DNA of 39,007 bases from Clostridiales bacterium (GTDB lineage: Bacteria > Bacillota > Clostridia > Lachnospirales > Lachnospiraceae): contig JAMPHY010000026.1 in the NCBI GenBank assembly GCA_023663185.1, positions 1 to 39,007 on the forward strand. Reading direction: 5' to 3'. The first letter of the stretch is position 1. Each line of letters begins with the position of its first letter. This document shows, one piece after another, positions 17,568 through 25,317 of this stretch. Both the position numbers and the translations under genes were made by a program. The notes under the pieces are model-generated. The model did no database searches, was not told the origin of the DNA, and saw only the letters and a list, made by a program, of their open reading frames with translations.

Positions 17568-18209
17568 TTATCTCATGGCTGATGTTCCACCTATTGAAGA
17601 ACCCGCGCGAGAGCTGGTTCCGACCATTGAGGAACCTGTACGGGTTGTGCTTCTGCCGACGTCGGTAGTACTGTTTGTGCTGGTAACATCGGAGCCTGCA
17701 CCTGTAGTAGTTCCGTTTGTGCCAGTGCCGTTTGTGCCTGTGGCGTCAGTAGTGGTTGTACCAGCGCTGCTGTTAGCGTCATTATTGGTAGTGCCTGTGG
17801 TGTTAGTAGTGTTGTTTGTGCCAACGCCGTTCGTGTCATTGCCATTATCTGTGCCGGCAACATCATCTATAATATTGCCTACACCGTCCGCAACATCATC
17901 AACTGCGTTTCCGATGGCGTTACCGGCATCGTCTACAGCATTGCTTACGGCATTGCCGTTATCTCCTGTAGTATCATTGCCGTTTGTATTATTATCGCCG
18001 CTGGTAACAGAATTAACATTGCTGTCATTATTTGTATTGGCAGTACCGGTCATATTTGTGCCGCCTGCATTGCTTGTTGTGCCGCTGCTTGCGGTAGAAT
18101 TGTTTGCGCCGTTACTGTCTTCGACATTGTCCTGAGAGCCGCATGCCGTCATCATGGAAAATGTCAAGACCATGAGAGAAGCAAATAACAATGTTTTTAT
18201 TCTTTTCAT
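17568..18209 (-). CDS. low-complexity Thr/Asn/Gly-rich lipoprotein
   Basis: The N terminus is a clear lipoprotein signal: basic MKRIK, a hydrophobic stretch and the lipobox MTAC with lipidated Cys23. After that almost the whole 213-residue protein is Thr, Asn, Gly, Ser and Asp in short repeats. A central 30-residue part (about 86-117) repeats GNAV-D-D-type units (GNAIGNAVDDVADGVGNII). The last 30 residues change to Ser/Arg-rich (GRSTTRTGSS). No domain is recognised. It is probably a flexible, surface-displayed chain held in the membrane outer leaflet. AAAGGAGTAGG precedes the ATG, which supports real translation despite the low complexity. A long ORF on the opposite strand here is a shadow. 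Confidence 0.8.
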   Translation of the reverse strand: MKRIKTLLFASLMVLTFSMMTACGSQDNVEDSNGANNSTASSGTTSNAGGTNMTGTANTNNDSNVNSVTSGDNNTNGNDTTGDNGNAVSNAVDDAGNAIGNAVDDVADGVGNIIDDVAGTDNGNDTNGVGTNNTTNTTGTTNNDANSSAGTTTTDATGTNGTGTNGTTTGAGSDVTSTNSTTDVGRSTTRTGSSMVGTSSRAGSSIGGTSAMR

Positions 18210-18244
18210 AATCCTACTCCTTTACTTATATGATAAAACAGAAA

Positions 18245-18274
18245 TTGTGCATATTCCTGTTCATATGTTATTAT
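18245..18274 (+). promoter_or_regulatory. promoter for hisA
   Basis: TTGTGC (18245-18250), an 18-base spacer and TATTAT (18269-18274) preceded by the extended TGT element. It is about 60 bases before the hisA start. Confidence 0.45.
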
Positions 18275-18332
18275 GTCTTATGGAAAGTAAATTATTCGTA
18301 GGCGGGAAATTTGCTATAAAAAGGAGAAAATC

Positions 18333-19109
18333 ATGGAGTTTAGACCTTGTATTGATATTCATAACGGGAAAGTAAAGCAGATTGTGGGCGGAAGTCTCAA
18401 GGATAAAGGCGACAGCGCGGTGGAAAATTTTGTCGCTTCAAGTGGCGCAAAGTTCTATGCCGCTTTATATAAGGAGAAAAAAATTAAAAACGGACATATC
18501 ATTATGCTTAATCCTAAGGATTCGCCATTTTATGAAGAAACTAAGGCGCAGGCGATTGAGGCGCTAAAGGCGTATCCTAAAGGACTACAGATAGGCGGCG
18601 GGATTACCGCGGAGAACGCTGAATTATTCCTTGACGCAGGGGCTTCGCACGTTATCGCCACGTCCTATGTTTTTAAGGACGGACGCATAAATTATGAAAA
18701 TCTGCAAAAACTTTCATATAAAGCAGGTAAAGAAAATCTTGTCTTGGATTTAAGCTGTCGTTTAAAAAACGGAAGCTACTATATTGTGACTGATAGATGG
18801 CAGAAATATACCAATGTGATTTTAAATAATCAAACTTTAGACATGCTTGCGGATTATTGCGATGAATTTTTAATTCATGCGGTTGATGTGGAAGGAAAAG
18901 CCGGTGGAATCGAGAAAGAGCTTGCGGCTTTATTGGGAAGCTGGAATAAAATCCCGATTACTTATGCGGGTGGAATACATTCCTATGAAGATTTACGCCT
19001 TATAAAAGAACTCGGACACAATAAAATCAACGTAACCATAGGAAGCGCACTAGATTTATTCGGCGGGGATATGAAGCTTGATGAAATTCTTGACTATATC
19101 AGTCAATAG
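18333..19109 (+). CDS. hisA: eukaryotic-type phosphoribosylformimino-AICAR ribotide isomerase (HisA)
   Basis: HisA performs the fourth step of histidine synthesis, an Amadori rearrangement of ProFAR. This protein resembles the yeast HIS6/plant form more than standard bacterial HisA. It has CIDIHNGKVKQIVGGSL at the start, then LQIGGGI, DLSCR, FLIHAVDVEG, YAGGIHSYEDL and GSALDLFGG. Asp8 and Asp185 are the expected acid/base pair, and the GGG (88-90) and AGG (212-214) loops bind the substrate phosphates. AAGGAG precedes the ATG. No other his gene is in the window, whereas bacterial hisA normally sits next to hisH and hisF. It ends at a strong terminator. Confidence 0.92.
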   Translation: MEFRPCIDIHNGKVKQIVGGSLKDKGDSAVENFVASSGAKFYAALYKEKKIKNGHIIMLNPKDSPFYEETKAQAIEALKAYPKGLQIGGGITAENAELFLDAGASHVIATSYVFKDGRINYENLQKLSYKAGKENLVLDLSCRLKNGSYYIVTDRWQKYTNVILNNQTLDMLADYCDEFLIHAVDVEGKAGGIEKELAALLGSWNKIPITYAGGIHSYEDLRLIKELGHNKINVTIGSALDLFGGDMKLDEILDYISQ

Positions 19110-19114
19110 AATGC

Positions 19115-19151
19115 AAAAGAAAAAACCTGCGATTGACAGGTTTTTTCTTTT
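19115..19151. terminator. strong bidirectional terminator after hisA
   Basis: A perfect 15-bp stem (19115-19129 with 19137-19151) has a GC core of ACCTG/CAGGT, A runs on the left and T runs on the right, and a 7-base loop. It separates hisA from the leftward cold-shock gene. Confidence 0.9.
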
Positions 19152-19293
19152 AATCTGCTATGACAATATTGCATATTCAAAATAGAAATAAAATTACCAT
19201 TTATATTATGAAAAGGCATATCGTAATGCCGATTAATTGTTGCTTCTGATAGGGAAATGCTAAACAAATCCCATAGAATGTGAGAAACGGCAA

Positions 19294-19494
19294 TTATAAC
19301 TTTGTTACATTAACTGCCTGAGGTCCTTTTTCTCCGTTTACTACTTCGTACTCAACTGCTGCGCCTTCCTCCAGAGATTTGAAGCCTTCCATGTTAAGTC
19401 CTGAGTAATGAACGAAAACGTCGTTACCCTGTTCATCTGAGATAAAGCCGTAACCTTTTTGGTTGTTAAACCATTTTACTGTACCTTTGTTCAT
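19294..19494 (-). CDS. cold-shock protein (CSD family)
   Basis: A 66-residue single cold-shock domain that binds single-stranded RNA and DNA and acts as an RNA chaperone. RNP1 is KGYGFI (residues 13-18) and RNP2 is DVFVHY (25-30), with the conserved [14 protein letters not shown] start. The size is typical of CspA/B/C proteins. GGAGGT lies 8 bases before the ATG. It has an extended -10 promoter at 19540-19568. The predicted leader is only about 40 bases, much shorter than that of cold-inducible cspA of E. coli, so cold thermosensing by the leader is doubtful. Confidence 0.97.
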   Translation of the reverse strand: MNKGTVKWFNNQKGYGFISDEQGNDVFVHYSGLNMEGFKSLEEGAAVEYEVVNGEKGPQAVNVTKL

Positions 19495-19539
19495 TGTAGT
19501 ACCTCCAAATATTAAGATAAATTGATAGTTTACATATTT

Positions 19540-19568
19540 AGAATAGCATATGTATTTTCAAATGTAAA
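19540..19568 (-). promoter_or_regulatory. promoter for the cold-shock gene
   Basis: On the minus strand TTTACA (19568-19563), a 17-base spacer and TATTCT (19545-19540) preceded by the extended TGC element. It lies about 46 bases upstream of the start codon. Confidence 0.6.
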
Positions 19569-19651
19569 GCATTATTTATAAAAAAATTATCGAAAAATCA
19601 ATGACTGTTTTAAAATAGCGTTTACGGTATGTAATTTTGACTAATACAAAA

Positions 19652-21355
19652 TCACGCACTTTTCATTTTTTTCTTATGTTCGTACATGCGGTCGTCTGCA
19701 ATTTGGTAGATTTTTTCAATATCGGAGTCGTTAGGGCTTAAGGAAGCATAACCGTATGCAATGGACATATTTAAGCCCTCGATTTCATCATTTTTCTGTT
19801 TTATATTTTTAAGGAACTGCTCTGATAACTTGGCAATTTCTTCACTGTTGGCGGTATCTATGATAGCAATAAACTCGTCGCCGCCCATTCTTGCCACGAT
19901 ACCATAGCTTTCGTAAGTTTTAGCAATTACTTCGGCGGCGCTTTTAATCAGAATATCGCCCTGAGCGTGCCCTAATGTATCGTTTACAACTTTTAAATTA
20001 TTCAAATCAAAGCAGATAACTGTATAATCAAGGGAGTTTGAGTCCTTGATTCTATTCATATATTCTATACAGTAACGTCTGTTATGTATCTGTGTCAGTT
20101 CGTCGGTATAGGCGCTTTTAATCAGGAAGCTGCGTTCTTTTTCCTGCATAAGCTTCTGCGTCATTGAGAGATAAAATGAAGCTATCAGGAAATATATAAA
20201 GATAACTACGCCGATGGACGATACGCCGCGTACAAGTGATGACGCCCCGCCCATATAGCGTATATTGTAATATATTATAAGGTCATATGCAACACAGCCG
20301 GACATGATAAGTACGCCGAACAGGAAAAGCTTGTTTGACATGTCGCCGCCGCGCTTGAGGTTCATAAGTTCTATTAAGATAGCGAAGGCAAGATTGAAGA
20401 TAATAAGTATCTGTATATACTTAAGCGTTGCTGCAAAGTGGACGATATCAAACGTATGAAGCGCTATCATAAATGCGGTTGCTATTACATAGACTGCAAA
20501 AAGGCACCAGTAGAGTTTTTGGAATAACTTACTGTTAAGGCTTTTTACATCTTCCCACAGATAGATAAGCAAAGGGAGTGAGCCCAGATAGAGCATAAGA
20601 TATTCCAAAAGGGATTTTGTATACAACGGAATGGCAAAAATCAGAATAACATCATAGTAGCACAGCGTCCATAAGCCTATAAAAAGTGAAAAGAGTGAAA
20701 TGCAGAATATTTTGATATACTTAATGGAATAAGCAAGCGCAAATACTGTTATTACAAGGATTACAACGCCGAAAATAGTCAAAAAGCAGCCAAAGAACAA
20801 AGGAATCCTGTTCTCAGTCATAAGAAGCTTATACGCATTATTCCACTCATAAATCCGTATAGAGTCATAGTTGGAAAAGGTATTGTCTTCTGTAATAATA
20901 AGATGGATTTTAAAAGTCTTTCCTTGGTATTCACTGGGAAAATTAATAAATTGCAGACCGCTGCCGACAGTTTTATTCTGCGCCATTCTGTCATAGCCAT
21001 ACTCATAAATCTGTTCATCATCAATATACATTTTGGTAGCCGTATGCCAGATAATTAAACGCAATGCGCCCTCCGTGATATTCCAGTTATCCGGAAGCGT
21101 TCTTTGCATGGTGATTTCATCGCCCTTGATTAAGCCATGAAAAACGAAGTCATCTAAAGAAACGTTCAGATAACTTTCATCATTAATCGTTATATCCCAA
21201 GAGTCATTCAGTGAAATATACTGTGATACGCTCTCCTTATCTGCCCCGAACATATTATATATCTTCGGAAGCCATATGAACATACTGATAATGGCAAATA
21301 GTATCCACGCCGCCCTGATAATATTCTGTTTATTAATTATCCCTGATTTTTTCAT
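19652..21355 (-). CDS. membrane-bound diguanylate cyclase (GGDEF) with 7TM-like sensor
   Basis: The enzyme should make c-di-GMP in response to an outside signal. Domain order: one membrane helix (about 13-33); an extracytoplasmic beta-rich domain (about 40-180, with LRLIIWHTATKMYID) resembling the ligand-binding part of 7TMR-DISM receptors; about seven membrane helices (190-395); and a C-terminal GGDEF domain (DELTQIHNRRY at 418, GGDEF at 491-495). The active-site motif is intact. The inhibitory RxxD site that normally lies just before it is replaced (ESYG), so product inhibition by that site is not expected. The ribosome site is weak. It is divergent from the LytTR regulator across a 271-base spacer. 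Confidence 0.9.
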   Translation of the reverse strand: MKKSGIINKQNIIRAAWILFAIISMFIWLPKIYNMFGADKESVSQYISLNDSWDITINDESYLNVSLDDFVFHGLIKGDEITMQRTLPDNWNITEGALRLIIWHTATKMYIDDEQIYEYGYDRMAQNKTVGSGLQFINFPSEYQGKTFKIHLIITEDNTFSNYDSIRIYEWNNAYKLLMTENRIPLFFGCFLTIFGVVILVITVFALAYSIKYIKIFCISLFSLFIGLWTLCYYDVILIFAIPLYTKSLLEYLMLYLGSLPLLIYLWEDVKSLNSKLFQKLYWCLFAVYVIATAFMIALHTFDIVHFAATLKYIQILIIFNLAFAILIELMNLKRGGDMSNKLFLFGVLIMSGCVAYDLIIYYNIRYMGGASSLVRGVSSIGVVIFIYFLIASFYLSMTQKLMQEKERSFLIKSAYTDELTQIHNRRYCIEYMNRIKDSNSLDYTVICFDLNNLKVVNDTLGHAQGDILIKSAAEVIAKTYESYGIVARMGGDEFIAIIDTANSEEIAKLSEQFLKNIKQKNDEIEGLNMSIAYGYASLSPNDSDIEKIYQIADDRMYEHKKKMKSA

Positions 21356-21513
21356 AATTTTTTATCCGTATGATTATTGAATTAATTGATATAACTATTC
21401 AGTATCTTTACAGTTACAAAGTGACAAATTGTTTACAATTCCATTTTACATTATATAAAGATATATTGCAAATTACAAGTTAAAGAGATTTTTTTACATC
21501 AAAAAAACTTCCT

Positions 21514-21558
21514 TTTACTACATTTTGTTATCGAGTAAACTACATATTCCGATATACT
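21514..21558 (+). promoter_or_regulatory. candidate LytTR-type direct repeats plus -10 element
   Basis: Two copies of a 13-base word sharing ACTACAT lie at 21514-21526 and 21536-21548, 10 of 13 bases identical and exactly 22 bases (two helical turns) apart. A TATACT -10 follows at 21553-21558, and no good -35 is present. LytTR regulators bind paired direct repeats of about 9 bases with 12-13-base spacers at activated promoters, so this may be the operator of the downstream regulator gene. Confidence 0.4.
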
Positions 21559-21626
21559 ATGAGAGAAATATATTGGAGTATATGAATATAAGAGACAAGT
21601 GACAAGTGGCAGGAGGCTTTAATGCA

Positions 21627-22367
21627 ATGCGTGTGGCGGTATGCGATGATGAAAGGGAAATAAGGGAGTTACTTAAAGAGAAAATTCTAAAGCTCTACCC
21701 CCAAGCAGAGATATTATCGTTCTGCTCAGGCAAAGAACTGCTGTCGGCGAAAGATGCGCCCGACATACTGTTTCTGGATATACAGATGCCCGATATGGAC
21801 GGAATGAAGGCGGCAAGAAGGCTGCGCGAGTATAATAAAAATACGATACTGATTTTTGTAACGGCAGTAGAAGAGTATGTGTTTCAGGCGTTTGATGTGG
21901 GCGCGTTCCATTATATTGTAAAGCCTTTTACAGACGAAAAATTTGCGCAGGTTTTTAAAAGCGCGGTAGAGCAGTATGAGCAGTCATATAATAAAATAAC
22001 ATATGTAACTGAAACAGCAAACCATGTTAAACCACACGAAAACTGCTGCATGATAAAAGTAGGCGGCACTACTTTGAAGCTTCCCGTATCCGATATTGTT
22101 TATGCAGAGGTCTTTAACCGAAAAGTCACCATTCATACCATGAAAGAAGACATTGAATATTACGGAAAGCTTTCGGATTTAGAGGAGCAGGCGGGAGATG
22201 ATTTTTTCCGCACACACAGGGCGTATCTTGTTAATTTCAAATATGTAATAAAATATAACGCGGCAACCGTCTGGCTTAAAAAGGGCAGCGCGCTTATGGC
22301 GAAACGGAATTACTCTGAGTTTGTGAAGAAATATTTGAAGTATAATCAAAGAGAAAACCCGCGCTAA
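21627..22367 (+). CDS. LytTR-family response regulator (AgrA-like)
   Basis: A 246-residue two-domain transcription factor. The receiver domain (1-120) has the acidic pair Asp7-Asp8, the phospho-acceptor Asp51 in LFLDIQMPDMDG, the Thr of FVTAVEE and the Lys of IVKPF. The LytTR DNA-binding domain (about 145-240) contains KVGGTTLKLPVSDIVYAEVFNRKVTIHT and the FFRTHRAYLVNFKYV block. ATG 21627 is chosen because AGGAGG (21611-21616) is 10 bases upstream; the longer frame from GTG 21606 would include that site. The sensor kinase follows 20 bases later. No agrB/agrD-like peptide genes are visible. Confidence 0.93.
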   Translation: MRVAVCDDEREIRELLKEKILKLYPQAEILSFCSGKELLSAKDAPDILFLDIQMPDMDGMKAARRLREYNKNTILIFVTAVEEYVFQAFDVGAFHYIVKPFTDEKFAQVFKSAVEQYEQSYNKITYVTETANHVKPHENCCMIKVGGTTLKLPVSDIVYAEVFNRKVTIHTMKEDIEYYGKLSDLEEQAGDDFFRTHRAYLVNFKYVIKYNAATVWLKKGSALMAKRNYSEFVKKYLKYNQRENPR

Positions 22368-22387
22368 GAAAGGATAAGTTAAAACAT

Positions 22388-23767
22388 ATGGAAGTTAGTG
22401 AAGTATACTGGTTTGTTGTTACAACTATAGCAGACGTTATTGAAGAGTGCATGATGGGGGTATTTTTCTACTGGCTTGTTAAGCCTTTTATGCCGGATAA
22501 GAGAAATACAAGACTTGTGGGAATAGTCTATGCCATCGTAATGCTTATTATATATGTGTTTCCAGAGGCGCTTGGCGGAAGTATCTCATCGGCAATCGGC
22601 GTGACAGCGGCATTTATCGCTATGTACTTTATTGATAAAAGAAATGTAGAGCAGAAAGTATTTCTTGCCGTGTTATTTTATCTGATTGAATGGATATCAT
22701 CAGGAATAGTCCTGTCTTTATGGAATACTTATTTTGATTTATCATTAATGCTTCCCATCGTACAAGGCTCTGCGCGCATACAGTTTGCGCTTTATGTGGT
22801 TATGGAAATAGGCAGTATCGTGCTGGAATTCTTGGTTATGGCGGCTTCAATACGCCTTTTGCATAAGGTGTATGTATATAAGGGCGAAAATATGACAAAG
22901 AAGGAGCTGGCGTTAATGCTTGCGCCGATGCTTTCGCTTGTTGACGGCAGGTTTCTGTTCAAGTTTTTTACAGGGATGTATGAAAAGGATTTGCATCAGT
23001 ATATCTGGGATAATCATTACAGCTATAATATAATCCTGTTTATACATCAGGCGGTAGCTTTTGCCACCATAATTACTGTTATCATAATATATCAGAAGAT
23101 AAAAGAACATCAGAGGCTTGAAAGGGAAGAGGCTGTACTTGCAAGGCAGATTGAAGATACTAAGAAGCATATTGAAGAAGTGGAGCGTTTGTATTATGAT
23201 ATGCGCGGGATAAAGCATGATATGGCTAATCATGTGATGGTCTTAGAAAAATTGTATGCGGGAAACGACTCGGCAAAAGAATATGTATCGCAGTTAAAGG
23301 AGAGCATATGCGATACGTCATCATATGATAAGGTAAAGAGCGGTAATCCTGTAACAGATGTTATTTTAACAGAAAAGAAGAAGGAAGCGGAAGAAAATAG
23401 AATTGACTTTAAGTATGAATTTTATTACCCTGAGGATACGGGGCTGAATGCCTTTGACGTCAGCGTAATATTAAATAATGCACTGAATAACGCGATAGAA
23501 GCGGCGAAGAAATGTGAAGAGCCATATGTCAATATACTTTCTTACCGTAGAAATAACGCCTATATGATAGAAATAAAGAACTCCTTAAGCGGCATAAGGC
23601 AGATTGACAAAGAAAGCGGGCTGCCGATAACGACCAAAACTGGCGGCATGCACGGCTTTGGACTCTCCAATATCCGTAAGGTAGCGCGGAAATATTGCGG
23701 GGATATCGATATAGAGCAGAATGAGAAGGAATTTGTGCTTACGGTTATGCTGCTGCTGTCTGATTGA
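22388..23767 (+). CDS. GHKL sensor histidine kinase (AgrC-like)
   Basis: Partner of the LytTR regulator immediately upstream. Residues 5-225 form about six hydrophobic membrane segments. A coiled-coil linker (about 230-265) leads to the dimerisation helix, with phospho-acceptor His277 in GIKHDMANH. The C-terminal ATPase has the N box NNALNNAIEAA and the G box GFGLSNIRKVARK. This architecture and the adjacency to a LytTR regulator fit the peptide-sensing AgrC/ComD group, but no signal peptide gene is seen, so the ligand is unknown. A GAAAGGATAAG ribosome site precedes ATG 22388. No terminator is seen after it. Confidence 0.92.
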   Translation: MEVSEVYWFVVTTIADVIEECMMGVFFYWLVKPFMPDKRNTRLVGIVYAIVMLIIYVFPEALGGSISSAIGVTAAFIAMYFIDKRNVEQKVFLAVLFYLIEWISSGIVLSLWNTYFDLSLMLPIVQGSARIQFALYVVMEIGSIVLEFLVMAASIRLLHKVYVYKGENMTKKELALMLAPMLSLVDGRFLFKFFTGMYEKDLHQYIWDNHYSYNIILFIHQAVAFATIITVIIIYQKIKEHQRLEREEAVLARQIEDTKKHIEEVERLYYDMRGIKHDMANHVMVLEKLYAGNDSAKEYVSQLKESICDTSSYDKVKSGNPVTDVILTEKKKEAEENRIDFKYEFYYPEDTGLNAFDVSVILNNALNNAIEAAKKCEEPYVNILSYRRNNAYMIEIKNSLSGIRQIDKESGLPITTKTGGMHGFGLSNIRKVARKYCGDIDIEQNEKEFVLTVMLLLSD

Positions 23768-23861
23768 AGAGCTTTTAAGATGTTATGCAGATGTAGACTG
23801 GTCGGGGATGATGATTGAACGAAAGCGGGAAAAGATTAAACAAAATTTAATGGAACTATAA
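23763..23861 (+). pseudogene. possible ORF remnant after the sensor kinase
   Basis: In a different frame from the kinase, the bases after its stop remain open and encode IEELLRCYADVDWS, then MMIERKREKIKQNLMEL, ending at TAA 23859-23861. The residue mix looks like the C terminus of a helical protein. The only good internal start (ATG 23808, after GGGG) would give 18 residues. It could be the tail of a deleted gene, or chance. No family recognised. Confidence 0.25.
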
Positions 23862-23894
23862 GCATGCATATGATACAATAATAACGTTGAACAG

Positions 23895-23922
23895 TTGACC
23901 AAGTCAAGAATTTATATAGATT
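23895..23922 (+). promoter_or_regulatory. candidate promoter/operator for the flavodoxin pair
   Basis: TTGACC (23895-23900) is 16 bases from TAGATT (23917-23922). The -35 is embedded in a short palindrome, TTGAC-CAA-GTCAA (23895-23907), that could be a regulator site. The -10 is weak. Confidence 0.35.
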
Positions 23923-23939
23923 GAGGGGATAAGTGAAGA

Positions 23940-24596
23940 ATGAAAGCTGTATTTATTAACGGCAGTCCAAGAAAAAATTGGAATACTGATAAACTCCTCA
24001 AAAGTGCTGCAAAGGGTGCTGAGAGTGTTGAAGCAGAAGTTAAATATTATGATCTGTATGATTTACAATTCAGTGGATGCCGTAGTTGCTTTGCATGTAA
24101 AGTAAAAGATTCAAAAACAAATGGTGTCTGCACTTATCCTGATGCATTGAAGCCAGTCATGGATGACATCCAGCCTGCCGATGTACTTGTTCTTGGAACT
24201 CCTGTTTATCTTGGAAATATGAGCGCACAATTAAATCTTTTCTGGGAGCGGCTTATGTTTGCAAATGTCAGCTACAGCTCATATGACCAAGGCAGTAAAA
24301 TGGAAAAGGCAAAACGCTGTGCCATAATCATAACAATGGGAGCAACGATGGAACAGATGTGTCAACTTGGTTATGACAGGCATTTCAATCAAATGGGCAG
24401 GCAGTTAGGTCACATGATGGGGAGTGAATCTGCGGAAATATTGTACAGCTATGATGCCTACCAATTTTCAGATTATTCAAAATATAACATCAGCGCGGAC
24501 AGGGCGGATCCTGTTCAAAAGGCAAAACATTTGGAAGAAGAATATCCTCTTGATTTGGACAGGGCATACGAACTTGGAAGGAGAGTCTGTCAATGA
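23940..24596 (+). CDS. NAD(P)H-dependent FMN reductase / flavodoxin family protein, copy 1
   Basis: A 218-residue flavodoxin-fold protein. The FMN phosphate loop is FINGSPRKNWNT (5-16), and the GTPVYLGNMSAQLNLFWERL block (about 86-105) forms the second flavin contact. Cys47, Cys50, Cys53 and Cys64 are spaced CX2CX2CX10C, reminiscent of iron-sulfur flavoproteins but with a wider last gap, so cluster binding is uncertain. It is likely a quinone, nitro-compound or flavin reductase, or an electron carrier. GAGGGG precedes the ATG. It is paralogous to the next gene, and the two overlap by 4 bases (ATGA), so their translation is coupled. Confidence 0.88.
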   Translation: MKAVFINGSPRKNWNTDKLLKSAAKGAESVEAEVKYYDLYDLQFSGCRSCFACKVKDSKTNGVCTYPDALKPVMDDIQPADVLVLGTPVYLGNMSAQLNLFWERLMFANVSYSSYDQGSKMEKAKRCAIIITMGATMEQMCQLGYDRHFNQMGRQLGHMMGSESAEILYSYDAYQFSDYSKYNISADRADPVQKAKHLEEEYPLDLDRAYELGRRVCQ

Positions 24597-25222
24597 AAAC
24601 AATTATTTTGAATGCCAGCCCAAGAAAAAACTGGAATACTGCGCAGTTACTTCAATCCGCTGCAAAAGGGGCTGAATCTGTAGGCTCTGAGGTTGAATAT
24701 ATTGACCTGTACGAATTGAATTTTACCGGATGCAGAAGTTGTCTTGCTTGCAAAATGAACACGGCGACACCGAGACATTGTTACTATAAGGATGATCTGT
24801 CCCCTGTTATTGATCGTATTTATGAATCAGACGCATTGATTGTTGGAAGTCCTATTTACCTGATGGATACGACAAGTCAGTTCCATGCATTGATGGAGCG
24901 TCTTGTATTTACAAATCTTTCTTATGGCACACCACATTCTTTCACCGGAAAAATCAACTTTGGTGGGATATTTACTATGAACGCCACAGAAAACTGGTAT
25001 TATGGAACGATTGAGCCCAGATTAAAAGACCAACTGCAATGGCTGAAGGGGCTAAATGGCGAGATCAGAATTCTTCCAAGCTTGGATACTCTGCAGGTTC
25101 ATGACTATTCCAAGTATGATATGGGTGCGTTTGATGCGGGACATAAGAAGCAGGTGCATCTCACACAGTTTCCCAAAGACATAGAGGCGGCATTTCAAAT
25201 GGGTGTTGAGTTAAGCAGATAA
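24593..25222 (+). CDS. NAD(P)H-dependent FMN reductase / flavodoxin family protein, copy 2
   Basis: A 209-residue paralogue of the upstream protein. Shared blocks include ASPRKNWNT, QSAAKGAESV and GCRSCLACK, and DNA similarity remains visible near the 5' ends, so the pair arose by tandem duplication. Cys47, Cys50, Cys53 and Cys63 are present. The second flavin contact is GSPIYLMDTTSQFHALMERL. The ATGA overlap and a GGAAGGAGAG site inside the end of copy 1 point to coupled translation and perhaps a heteromeric complex. The two genes use fewer GCG/CGC-rich codons than their neighbours, a hint of transfer. Confidence 0.88.
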   Translation: MKTIILNASPRKNWNTAQLLQSAAKGAESVGSEVEYIDLYELNFTGCRSCLACKMNTATPRHCYYKDDLSPVIDRIYESDALIVGSPIYLMDTTSQFHALMERLVFTNLSYGTPHSFTGKINFGGIFTMNATENWYYGTIEPRLKDQLQWLKGLNGEIRILPSLDTLQVHDYSKYDMGAFDAGHKKQVHLTQFPKDIEAAFQMGVELSR

Positions 25223-25282
25223 GGAGCTCGTTCCTATTATTGCTGACAGATAGAAGTGCTTGTTATTACTTTGAAAATTATA

Positions 25283-25311
25283 TTGCGCATGATAGAAGTA
25301 TTGTGTATAAT
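25283..25311 (+). promoter_or_regulatory. promoter of the candidate small RNA
   Basis: TTGCGC (25283-25288) is 17 bases from a perfect TATAAT (25306-25311). The expected transcription start (about 25318) is just before the first structured repeat at 25324. Confidence 0.6.
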
Positions 25312-25317
25312 AAAAGT

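Noticed and set aside
17560-18135. 191-codon rightward ORF rich in Val, Pro and Leu
   Set aside because: It is the complement of the low-complexity lipoprotein gene. The leftward frame has a lipobox and a good ribosome site; this one has neither, and its length follows from the repetitive codons.
21627-23767. Complete agr quorum-sensing locus
   Set aside because: The regulator and kinase are AgrA/AgrC-like, but no AgrB-type membrane protease or AgrD-type peptide gene was found on either side.
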